8,240 bases of DNA, taken from NCBI GenBank assembly GCA_031270525.1, contig JAISXN010000120.1:1-8240 (forward strand), in the 5' to 3' direction. This DNA is from Candidatus Symbiothrix sp. Its GTDB lineage: Bacteria; Bacteroidota; Bacteroidia; Bacteroidales; Azobacteroidaceae. Position numbers and translations under genes: made by a program. The notes below the pieces were generated by a model, which saw only the letters and a program-made list of their open reading frames with translations, was not told the origin of the DNA and did no database searches. Position 1 is the stretch's first letter. The number at the start of each line of letters is the position of its first letter. Positions 1-6,243 of the stretch are shown here, one piece after another.

Positions 1-1098
1 GAATCCCTGGAAGAATATTGGTGGTGTACCGACCAAGCTTTGCGTTTCCCCGACGGTTTGGGTCCGAATCTTATCGTTGATGATGGCGGAGACGCTACTT
101 TATTGATTCACTGGGGATATAAAGTCGAAAACGACCCGAATTTTTTGAACCGCAAAGGCAGTAACCACGAAGAACAAGTGATCCTTGATACTTTACGCCG
201 CATATCAGACGAAAATAAAACCCGCTGGCACCGGACGGTATCTGAATTGAGAGGTGTTTCTGAAGAAACGACAACCGGTGTTCACCGCTTGTATCAAATG
301 TTGGAAAGGGGTGAATTGTTATTCCCTGCCATCAATGTGAATGATTCGGTAACCAAATCCAAATTCGACAATTTGTACGGCTGCCGCGAATCTTTGGCCG
401 ACGGTATCAAAAGAGGTACCGATGTGATGATAGCCGGCAAGGTAGTTGTTGTGCTGGGTTACGGCGATGTAGGCAAAGGCTGCGCCAAATCTATGAAGTC
501 CTACGGCGCTCGTGTGATTGTCACCGAAATCGACCCGATTTGCGCTTTGCAAGCGGCAATGGAAGGTTTTGAAGTGACGACGATGGAAAAAGCCGTCAAA
601 GAAGGCAATCTTTTTGTGACGACAACCGGAAACCGCGATGTTATCACCATCGATCACATCTCTCAAATGAAAGATCAGGCAATTGTCTGCAATATCGGCC
701 ATTTCGATAACGAAATTCAAGTCGATAAATTAGTGAATTATCCGGGAATTATCCATACCAATATCAAGCCGCAAGTGGATAAATACACTTTTCCGGCTAC
801 GGGAAAATCTATTTTCCTCTTGTCCGAAGGTCGTTTGGTTAATCTCGGAAATGCTACCGGACATCCTTCGTTTGTGATGAGTAACTCGTTTACCAATCAA
901 ACTTTGGCGCAATTGGATTTGTGGAAAAACAAATACGAAACCGGCGTTTACCGTTTGCCGAAACAGTTGGATGAAGAAGTCGCCCGTTTGCATCTGGAAC
1001 GCATCGGCGTTGAACTGACGGTTTTAACTCCCGATCAGGCCGATTATATCGGCGTCAATCCCAATGGCCCTTACAAGGCTGAACACTATAGGTATTAA
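1..1098 (+). CDS. ahcY: S-adenosylhomocysteine hydrolase (adenosylhomocysteinase), 5'-truncated by window edge
   Basis: This cytosolic, NAD-dependent enzyme splits S-adenosylhomocysteine into adenosine and homocysteine, which removes the product inhibitor of methyltransferases and feeds methionine recycling. The frame is open from base 1 ([14 protein letters not shown]...), so the start lies upstream and about 105 of the usual roughly 470 residues are missing. A TTG at 40 could be read as a start but falls inside the conserved domain. Visible landmarks are [11 protein letters not shown] and DDGGDAT in the substrate domain, the [11 protein letters not shown] segment with catalytic Lys and Asp, the Rossmann motif [26 protein letters not shown], and the C-terminal signature [10 protein letters not shown]. 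That C-terminal Lys-Tyr tail completes the NAD site of the neighbouring subunit, so the 3' end is intact. The last two bases of the stop codon are also the first two bases of a heptamer repeat array. Identification is essentially certain. Confidence 0.98.
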   Translation, partial: ESLEEYWWCTDQALRFPDGLGPNLIVDDGGDATLLIHWGYKVENDPNFLNRKGSNHEEQVILDTLRRISDENKTRWHRTVSELRGVSEETTTGVHRLYQMLERGELLFPAINVNDSVTKSKFDNLYGCRESLADGIKRGTDVMIAGKVVVVLGYGDVGKGCAKSMKSYGARVIVTEIDPICALQAAMEGFEVTTMEKAVKEGNLFVTTTGNRDVITIDHISQMKDQAIVCNIGHFDNEIQVDKLVNYPGIIHTNIKPQVDKYTFPATGKSIFLLSEGRLVNLGNATGHPSFVMSNSFTNQTLAQLDLWKNKYETGVYRLPKQLDEEVARLHLERIGVELTVLTPDQADYIGVNPNGPYKAEHYRY

Positions 1099-1200
1099 TT
1101 GAGAATTGAGAATTGAGAATTGAGAGTTGAGAATGAAAAAATTAAGAATTAAAAGATGTCAATCCCTCATTCTCAATTCTCAACTCTCAATTCTCAATTA
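1097..1200. repeat. Heptamer-based inverted repeat between ahcY and the glycosyltransferase gene
   Basis: Five tandem heptamers (AATTGAG four times, then AGTTGAG) run from 1097 to 1131, starting on the ahcY stop codon. Their complement (CTCAATT, CTCAACT, CTCAATT, CTCAATT) occupies 1172-1199. Aligning the variant heptamers AGTTGAG and CTCAACT gives a perfect 24-bp inverted repeat, 1111-1134 against 1176-1199, with a loop of about 41 nt. The arm lengths differ by one heptamer, which suggests slippage by whole units. The transcript could form a long AU-rich hairpin just after ahcY. There is no U-tract typical of an intrinsic terminator. The layout resembles the heptameric STRR repeats known from cyanobacteria, but it need not be related to them. 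Confidence 0.9.
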
Positions 1201-1246
1201 AATTCATTCTCGACTCTCAATTCTCAATTAAATTCATTCTCGACTC
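1181..1246. repeat. 30-bp tandem direct repeat, two copies plus a 6-bp partial third
   Basis: Bases 1181-1210 and 1211-1240 are the same 30-bp unit with one difference (A versus G at unit position 2). Bases 1241-1246 (CGACTC) begin a third copy. Each unit contains two CTCAATT-type heptamers followed by AAATTCATT. The first copy overlaps the right arm of the inverted repeat, so the duplication appears to have arisen within the heptamer element. The array ends two bases before the preferred ATG of the glycosyltransferase. Because the unit is a multiple of three, changes in copy number keep the upstream reading frame open. Confidence 0.92.
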
Positions 1247-1248
1247 CC

Positions 1249-2409
1249 ATGAAGATTGCAGTTCTCTCTCCCTTTTATCCGTACCGCGGCGGCATTGCAC
1301 AATTCAGCATGTCGCTTTACCGGGCATTGGCGAAAGAACACGAGGTAAAAGTTTTTTCCTTTTCGCGTTTATATCCGGGATTTTTATTTCCTGGTAAAAC
1401 GCAATTTGTAGAAGGAGGTGAAGCAAAGGTTTCCGTTTCTTCCGAAAGAATTTTGGACAGTATCAATCCCTTTTCTTATGAAAGAACGGCTAAAGCCATA
1501 GAAAAATACCAACCTGATGTGCTGGTGATTGCTTATTGGATGTCGTTTTTCGCTCCGGCTTACGGACACATCGCTCACAAATTGCGGAATAAAACCCGCA
1601 TCATTGCACTGGTTCACAATGCCGTTCCCCATGAACCGAAATTTTACGACAAACCGTTGTCAAAGCTGTTTTTCAACCAGGTAGACGGATTCATGGTTTT
1701 AAGCGAACCGGTGAAAAAGGATTTACTTTCGCTTTATCCTCATGCAAAATATTGTTTGTGTGCGCATCCTTTGTACAATCATTTCGGCGAAAAACAGGAT
1801 AAAAAAGCGGCTTGCGAAATTCTAAATTTGAATCCCGGCAAAAAAACTTTGTTGTTTTTCGGCTTAATCCGCGATTACAAGGGCTTGGATTTACTGATTC
1901 AAGCCATGTCTTTTTTAGACGATTCCTACCAACTGATTATTGCCGGCGAATTTTATGGCGATTTCGGAAAATACCGGCAAATTATTGATGTTTCCCCCGC
2001 AAAATACCGGATACAAGTCCGGAATCAATACATTGCCGATGAAGAGGTTCCCGTTCTGTTTTCAGCCGCCGACGCATTGGTGTTGCCCTACAAATCGGCT
2101 ACGCAGAGCGGAGTAGTTCCCGTTGCCTATCATTTTGAAATTCCAATCGTTGCAACCGGCGTTGGCAGTTTAAAAGATACGATTGAAACGGCAGGAACGG
2201 GAATTGTCGTTCGTCCGGAAGCGGTAAGCATTGCCGGAGGGATTCAACAACTGTTTTCCGAAGGAATGGAAAAGTTTATTGCGAATATCCGAATTGAGAA
2301 GCAAAAACTTTCCTGGGAAGTTTTTGCACAAGCCTTGATTGATTTCAGCCGGCGTTTTCCGTCGTTTCAACCTTTTTCAGAGGGATATGCAACTATGCCA
2401 CAAAAGTAG
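1249..2409 (+). CDS. GT4-type (GT-B fold) glycosyltransferase
   Basis: The predicted 386-residue cytosolic glycosyltransferase would move a sugar from a nucleotide-sugar donor to an unknown acceptor, probably a surface polysaccharide or glycolipid. The start at 1249 gives MKIAVLSPFYPYRGGIAQFS, the classic first beta strand and glycine loop of the family. An in-frame ATG at 1156 would add 31 residues (Ser, Asn, Leu, Gln-rich) encoded by the heptamer repeats, which look like read-through of non-coding DNA. However, 1156 has the more A-rich upstream sequence, so the start is not certain. The C-terminal donor domain shows FFGLIRDYKG (203-212, with Lys211) and ADALVLPYKSATQSGVVPVA (274-293). At the usual EX7E position the sequence reads SATQSGVVPVAYHFEIP, without the usual first glutamate. 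No signal peptide or membrane segment is evident. There is no promoter motif in the spacer, so co-transcription with ahcY is possible. Donor and acceptor cannot be deduced. Confidence 0.9.
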   Translation: MKIAVLSPFYPYRGGIAQFSMSLYRALAKEHEVKVFSFSRLYPGFLFPGKTQFVEGGEAKVSVSSERILDSINPFSYERTAKAIEKYQPDVLVIAYWMSFFAPAYGHIAHKLRNKTRIIALVHNAVPHEPKFYDKPLSKLFFNQVDGFMVLSEPVKKDLLSLYPHAKYCLCAHPLYNHFGEKQDKKAACEILNLNPGKKTLLFFGLIRDYKGLDLLIQAMSFLDDSYQLIIAGEFYGDFGKYRQIIDVSPAKYRIQVRNQYIADEEVPVLFSAADALVLPYKSATQSGVVPVAYHFEIPIVATGVGSLKDTIETAGTGIVVRPEAVSIAGGIQQLFSEGMEKFIANIRIEKQKLSWEVFAQALIDFSRRFPSFQPFSEGYATMPQK

Positions 2410-2438
2410 AGATTAATATGTGCAGGTATTTTCTAAAA

Positions 2439-3242
2439 TTATTCCAGCAAAAATAATTCGGAAGGCGTAGAACGCTTCAAAACATTCAGATTCACATCTT
2501 TACCGATGCGAATACCATATTTCCCCATCTCCATTTCCACGGTTTTGTAAGCCAATTCGGGATGATTGTTTTCTTTACTCAGATGGCAAAGCCAGATATT
2601 TCTCAGGTGCAAATCGAAATTAGCGGCTAAGAATTCGGCGATTTCGGAATTACATAAATGTCCGTTTCCGTTGGAAATCCGCTTTTTCAACGGAAAAGAA
2701 TAATTTCCGCATTGTAACATTTCCCGGTCGTAATTGGCTTCCACAACCAAATGATTAGCCATGCGGATGTACTCGCCCACCGTGTCGTTGATATGTCCGA
2801 CATCCGTTGCCAATACCCATTTATGATGCTTGTAAACAACCATGTAACCAACACAGTCGCTGGCGTCATGCGGAATGCCGAAAGCCGTGATTTTAAAATC
2901 TTTAATCTGGACGGGCTCTTCTTTTTCGATAATCCGGCGCGAAAGACTTAGTTTTTCGTCGATATATTTGCTGTTGTCCAAGCCTGCATGGACTTTTTGT
3001 GTAGCATAAACCGGAATACCGTATTTTTCGCCTAAACCTCCAACCGATTTAATATGGTCGGCATGATCATGGGTAATAAACACCGCCATGATTTGTTCCA
3101 AGCCGATACCATTGTCTTTCAGTGCTTTTTTCATAGTACGCATCCCAATTCCGGCATCCATAAGAATCCCATACTCATCTGTACCCAGGTAATAACAATT
3201 GCCGCTGCTCCCGCTGGCTAAACTCAAAAACTTTAATCCCAT
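2439..3242 (-). CDS. Metallo-beta-lactamase-fold hydrolase, YycJ/WalJ (VicX) family
   Basis: This is a 267-residue, probably cytosolic metal-dependent hydrolase. From the chosen start it opens MGLKFLSLASGSSGNCYYLG, the N-terminal signature of the YycJ/WalJ family. The metal-binding motif THDHADH lies at 57-63, ATDVGH at 145-150 supplies the bridging Asp, EANYD at 168-172 is family-typical, and NGNGHLCN (191-198) and CHLSKENN (219-226) provide later histidines. The Bacillus homologue is reported to be a double-stranded DNA exonuclease linked to mismatch repair and sits in the walRK operon. No walRK genes lie here, so a nuclease role is inference. An ATG at 3254 adds only MDNW and is a fair alternative. 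An ATG at 3302 would add 20 residues relative to 3242, mostly read from the heptamer repeat, and is unlikely. The gene converges on the glycosyltransferase with a 29-nt gap and is divergent from uxaC. Confidence 0.93.
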   Translation of the reverse strand: MGLKFLSLASGSSGNCYYLGTDEYGILMDAGIGMRTMKKALKDNGIGLEQIMAVFITHDHADHIKSVGGLGEKYGIPVYATQKVHAGLDNSKYIDEKLSLSRRIIEKEEPVQIKDFKITAFGIPHDASDCVGYMVVYKHHKWVLATDVGHINDTVGEYIRMANHLVVEANYDREMLQCGNYSFPLKKRISNGNGHLCNSEIAEFLAANFDLHLRNIWLCHLSKENNHPELAYKTVEMEMGKYGIRIGKDVNLNVLKRSTPSELFLLE

Positions 3243-3263
3243 CCAATTATCCATATAAATTGA

Positions 3264-3345
3264 TTCACGGTTCACGGTACACGGTACACGATAACGGTAC
3301 ACAGCGACTGCTCCCCGTCGTGCACCGTGTACCGTTCACCGTGTA
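3264..3345. repeat. Second heptamer-based inverted repeat, in the walJ-like/uxaC intergenic region
   Basis: Tandem heptamers TTCACGG, TTCACGG, TACACGG, TACACGA fill 3264-3291, followed by a degenerate pair (TAACGG, TACACAG) to 3304. The complementary arm at 3318-3345 reads, as reverse complement, TACACGG, TGAACGG, TACACGG, TGCACGA. The 28-bp arms pair with four mismatches around a 26-nt loop that has a small CGAC/GTCG stem of its own. The unit length is the same as in the repeat after ahcY, but the base sequence is different. If the minus-strand promoter at 3384-3391 is used, this hairpin lies in the 5' leader of the hydrolase mRNA. Confidence 0.88.
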
Positions 3346-3383
3346 CCCAATACACAAACTCCTCCATACGCAGTATAATATAA

Positions 3384-3391
3384 CAAAGGTA
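3384..3391 (-). promoter_or_regulatory. Probable Bacteroidota -7 box for the divergent MBL hydrolase gene
   Basis: On the minus strand this reads TACCTTTG, an exact match to the TAnnTTTG consensus of the Bacteroidota primary sigma factor. It points toward the MBL gene and would give a leader of roughly 135 nt that includes the heptamer hairpin. No TTTG is seen at the proper distance for a -33 element, which keeps confidence moderate. Confidence 0.5.
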
Positions 3392-3414
3392 AGAAATTAT
3401 TCCAAAATTTTTAT

Positions 3415-3422
3415 TAATTTTG
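3415..3422 (+). promoter_or_regulatory. Probable -7 box of the uxaC promoter
   Basis: TAATTTTG matches TAnnTTTG and ends 28 nt before the uxaC ATG, which predicts a short leader of about 20 nt. It lies in a block (3385-3433) that recurs almost unchanged before kdgK. A clear -33 TTTG is absent at 19-21 bp upstream. Confidence 0.65.
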
Positions 3423-3450
3423 CGTTTTAACTTGATTAACACGTAGAAAA

Positions 3451-4857
3451 ATGAAGACATTCATGGACGATAACTTTGTATTGCAGACGGAAACGGCACA
3501 ACAACTTTATCATGAACACGCAAAAAAACAACCGATAATTGATTATCATTGTCATTTAGATCCGAAACAAATTGCGCAAAACAGGCAATTTGACAACTTA
3601 GGGCAAATCTGGCTGGAAGGCGACCATTACAAGTGGCGAGCTATGCGAACCAACGGAGTTGACGAACGATACATCACCGGTAAGGAAACTTCCGATTGGG
3701 AAAAGTTCGAAAAATGGGCGGAAACAGTTCCCTATACCATGCGGAATCCGTTGTATCACTGGACACATCTGGAATTGAAAACGGCTTTCGGCGTAGATAC
3801 TATCCTCAAACCGGAAACAGCCTTGGAGGTTTACGAAAAATGCACCGCTTTGCTGCGAACTCCCGAATACAGCGCTCGTGGTCTGATGCTGAAATACAAT
3901 GTCCGTGTGGTTTGCACGACCGACGATCCTACCGATTCCCTGGAATATCACATTGCTTTGAAAAAGGAAGGATTTCAGGTGAAAGTGCTGCCGACCTGGC
4001 GTCCCGATAAAGCGACGGCGGTTGAAAATCCTGCCGCTTTCCGCGCTTATGTCGATAAATTATCGGAAGTTTCGGGCGTTTCCATCGCCGTTTTCGATGA
4101 TTTGTTGCAAGCTTTGAAAGTCCGTCACGATTTTTTTGCTTCGGTAGGATGTAAATTGTCCGACCACGGTATCGAAAAGTTTTATGCGGAAGATTATACC
4201 GCTTCCGAAATCAACCTTATATTTAAAAAGGTATATGGCGGAACTTCTTTGAGCCAGGATGAAATATTGAAATTCAAATCGGCCATGCTTTACGAAGGCG
4301 GCAAAATGGATTGGGAAAAGAACTGGACCCAGCAATTTCATTACGGTGCGCTCCGGAACAACAATTCGCTGATGTTCAAAAAATTAGGTCCGGATACAGG
4401 TTACGATTCCATCGCCGACTACAATACAGCCAACGAGCTTTCCCGATTGTTGGACAAACTCCACAGCGAAGGTAAATTAGCAAAAGCAATTCTCTACAAT
4501 CTCAATCCCCGCGACAACGATATGATAGCGACCATGTTGGGAAATTTCCAGGAAGGTCCTGTTGCCGGGAAAATACAATTCGGTTCGGGTTGGTGGTTTC
4601 TGGATCAGAAATATGGAATGGAAGCACAGATGAATTCCCTGTCTGTCTTAGGTTTACTGAGCCGTTTTGTCGGAATGTTGACCGATTCGCGGAGTTTCCT
4701 GTCCTATCCGCGGCATGAATATTTCCGCCGTATCCTTTGCAACCTGATTGGTAACGATGTGGAACAGGGGCTGTTGCCGGCTTCGGAACTTCCGTTCTTA
4801 GGGAAATTGGTAGAAGATGTGTCTTATAATAATGCAAACAGGTATTTTGGGTTTTAG
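3451..4857 (+). CDS. uxaC: Glucuronate isomerase (uronate isomerase)
   Basis: This cytosolic enzyme interconverts D-glucuronate and D-fructuronate, and D-galacturonate and D-tagaturonate, the first intracellular step of hexuronate breakdown. The 468-residue protein has the usual length and both ends intact. It is an amidohydrolase-superfamily barrel with the metal-binding DYHCHLDP at 31-38 (His33, His35). Family landmarks follow: GDHYKWRAMRTNGVDERYITG (57-77), TDDPTDSLEYH (157-167), LPTWRPDK (180-187), NPRDND (352-357), QFGSGWWFLDQK (376-387), and TDSRSFLSYPRHEYFRRILCN (411-431). The ATG at 3451 is preceded by GTAGAAAA rather than a Shine-Dalgarno sequence, and the alignment begins MKTFMDDNF, as in Bacteroides homologues recalled from memory. 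It has its own promoter and stands 294 nt upstream of kdgK, so it may be a separate transcription unit in the same regulon. Confidence 0.98.
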   Translation: MKTFMDDNFVLQTETAQQLYHEHAKKQPIIDYHCHLDPKQIAQNRQFDNLGQIWLEGDHYKWRAMRTNGVDERYITGKETSDWEKFEKWAETVPYTMRNPLYHWTHLELKTAFGVDTILKPETALEVYEKCTALLRTPEYSARGLMLKYNVRVVCTTDDPTDSLEYHIALKKEGFQVKVLPTWRPDKATAVENPAAFRAYVDKLSEVSGVSIAVFDDLLQALKVRHDFFASVGCKLSDHGIEKFYAEDYTASEINLIFKKVYGGTSLSQDEILKFKSAMLYEGGKMDWEKNWTQQFHYGALRNNNSLMFKKLGPDTGYDSIADYNTANELSRLLDKLHSEGKLAKAILYNLNPRDNDMIATMLGNFQEGPVAGKIQFGSGWWFLDQKYGMEAQMNSLSVLGLLSRFVGMLTDSRSFLSYPRHEYFRRILCNLIGNDVEQGLLPASELPFLGKLVEDVSYNNANRYFGF

Positions 4858-4959
4858 CGGTCGGTGTTAAACAAATTCCCGTCGATTGCTCAAAAAAATA
4901 TTGAGGAAATATCAAAACCTTTAAAAACTTTATATGACATAACTCATGTTACGCATCAG

Positions 4960-4998
4960 TCAATGTTCCGTTGTCCTTTCAGGACGGCGTGACATTGA
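4960..4998 (+). other. Strong imperfect hairpin upstream of the kdgK promoter
   Basis: Two 17-nt arms (4960-4976 and 4982-4998) flank a TTTCA loop. The outer seven pairs (TCAATGT/ACATTGA) and inner four (GTCC/GGAC) are Watson-Crick. The middle section has two more Watson-Crick pairs, three G-U pairs and one C-T mismatch. The wobble pairs form only in RNA from the plus strand, because the minus strand would have A-C mismatches there. It is not followed by a U-tract, so an ordinary intrinsic terminator for uxaC is unlikely. It may be a dispersed repeat copy or an RNA processing or end signal. Confidence 0.7.
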
Positions 4999-5091
4999 GC
5001 GGTCAATAATATAAAGTGTAAATTTCACGGTTAAAATATAAAATTATCGAAAACGCCGGTAAAGGGCAGAAATTATTCCAAAGATTTTTAT

Positions 5092-5099
5092 TACTTTTG
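5092..5099 (+). promoter_or_regulatory. Probable -7 box of the kdgK-eda-exuT promoter
   Basis: TACTTTTG fits TAnnTTTG and sits 52 nt before the kdgK ATG, in the 5061-5110 block that closely matches the uxaC promoter block. No clear -33 TTTG is visible. The reverse-strand box found in the uxaC copy is lost here (AAAGGGCA instead of AAAGGTAA), which agrees with the lack of a divergent gene. Confidence 0.65.
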
Positions 5100-5151
5100 C
5101 GCTTTAACTTACTTAGGTAAACACTTATAAAAGATAAAATAAAATAAACGT

Positions 5152-6192
5152 ATGAAAAAAGTAATAACTTTTGGGGAGATAATGCTTCGTTTAGCCACTC
5201 CCGATTACTTGCGATTTATTCAGTCCGCACAGTTAAACGCTACTTTCGGGGGTGGCGAAGCCAATGTAGCCGTTTCTTTGGCAAATTATGGTATTCCAAC
5301 CGAATTTGTAACCCGTTTACCGAAAAATGATATTGCCGAATGGTGTATCTCCGAATTGCGAAAATACAATGTCGGCGCCGGACAGATTGTTCGCGGCGGC
5401 AATCGCGTCGGAATTTATTTTCTTGAAACAGGAGCAGTTGCACGCGCGTCCAAAGTGGTTTATGACCGCGCCGAATCGGCAATCGCTCATATCGAACCGG
5501 GTATGGTCGATTGGAAAACCGTTTTCAAAGATGCACAATGGTTTCATTGGACGGGAATTACGCCGGCCTTATCGCAAGGAGCAGCCGACGCTTGCCTCGA
5601 AGCGATTAAAATAGCCAATGAAATGGGCGTGACCGTTTCTTGTGACTTGAATTATCGCAAAAACCTCTGGAAATATGGGAAAACAGCTTCCGAAGTGATG
5701 CCTGCTTTGGTGGAAGGCTGCGATATTATCCTTGGAAATGAAGAAGATGCGGAAAAAGTATTCGGTATCAAACCCGAAGGATTTGACGTATCGCATACAG
5801 GCGGAGAAGTCAATGCCGCTGAATTTGAATCGGTTTGCACCCAACTGATGAAGAAATTCCCGCGGGCGAAAAAAGTCATTATCACCTTGCGCGGTTCTAT
5901 CAATGCCAATCACAACACCTGGGGCGGATGTTTGTATTCTAACGGAAAACTCTATCAATCGAAACGTTACGACATTACACATATCGTGGACAGAGTAGGC
6001 GGCGGTGATTCTTTTATGGGAGGTTTGATTTACGGATTAATCTCTTATCCCGAAAGCGATGAGAAAGCATTGGAATTTGCGGTTGCGGCGTCTGCTTTGA
6101 AACACACGATTTACGGAGATTTCAATCTCGTAACGGTATCGGAAGTTGAGAATTTGTTGAAAGGCGATGGCTCCGGTCGGGTTTCGAGATAA
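5152..6192 (+). CDS. kdgK: 2-keto-3-deoxygluconate kinase (PfkB/ribokinase family)
   Basis: The enzyme uses ATP to phosphorylate 2-keto-3-deoxygluconate to 2-keto-3-deoxy-6-phosphogluconate, the substrate of Eda, encoded next. The 346-residue protein shows the N-terminal GGGEANVAVSLANYG (33-47), a YDRAESA segment (104-110) typical of keto-deoxy-sugar kinases, DLNYRKNLW (165-173), NEEDAEKVFG (196-205), and the PfkB signature DRVGGGDSFMGG (280-291) with probable catalytic base Asp286. The second glycine-motif residue is Gly rather than the usual Ala, as in other members. It starts at ATG 5152 after an A-rich leader without a Shine-Dalgarno sequence. PfkB family members are easily mis-assigned by sequence alone, but position directly before eda makes KdgK much the best call. 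It is 51 nt from eda, probably one operon. Confidence 0.95.
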   Translation: MKKVITFGEIMLRLATPDYLRFIQSAQLNATFGGGEANVAVSLANYGIPTEFVTRLPKNDIAEWCISELRKYNVGAGQIVRGGNRVGIYFLETGAVARASKVVYDRAESAIAHIEPGMVDWKTVFKDAQWFHWTGITPALSQGAADACLEAIKIANEMGVTVSCDLNYRKNLWKYGKTASEVMPALVEGCDIILGNEEDAEKVFGIKPEGFDVSHTGGEVNAAEFESVCTQLMKKFPRAKKVIITLRGSINANHNTWGGCLYSNGKLYQSKRYDITHIVDRVGGGDSFMGGLIYGLISYPESDEKALEFAVAASALKHTIYGDFNLVTVSEVENLLKGDGSGRVSR

Positions 6193-6243
6193 AATATATT
6201 TAAATGACAGGACAACAAGAATGACAATAGAAAATCAAAAATT

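Larger units (their letters stand above)
4858..5151. other. 294-nt non-coding region between uxaC and kdgK
   Basis: No convincing coding frame occupies this stretch. From left to right it holds a weak AT-rich hairpin (CTCAA/TTGAG near 4890-4905), a TAAC-TCAT-GTTA dyad around 4940-4951, a strong hairpin at 4960-4998, and the kdgK promoter block at 5061-5110. An A-rich leader then runs to the kdgK start. The minus-strand open frame running through 4502-4915 is mainly the reverse of uxaC and is not a gene. Confidence 0.75.

Noticed and set aside
1097..1246. CRISPR-like array
   Set aside because: The repeats are contiguous 7-bp and 30-bp tandem units without unique spacers, and no cas genes are present.
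1156..1248. Ser/Asn/Leu-rich N-terminal leader of the glycosyltransferase as a signal peptide
   Set aside because: It lacks a basic n-region and a hydrophobic core, and is encoded by the repeat. It is retained only as a start-site question.
2429..2458. Possible bidirectional terminator between the convergent genes (AATTATT at 2437-2443 against AATAATT at 2452-2458)
   Set aside because: The stem is only seven A-T pairs with an 8-nt loop and overlaps the last MBL codons, so it is too weak to call.
3272..3460. Open frame of 62 codons on the minus strand across the walJ-like/uxaC spacer
   Set aside because: It reads through the promoter block and the heptamer repeat. Its C-terminal half is just the translation of the repeat.
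4502..4915. Open frame of 137 codons on the minus strand
   Set aside because: It lies almost wholly opposite the 3' part of uxaC, its product shows no recognisable fold or motif, and it has no promoter box or conserved start.
5569..5982. Open frame of 137 codons on the minus strand opposite kdgK
   Set aside because: It is a shadow of kdgK with no family resemblance, and the opposite strand carries a complete PfkB kinase.
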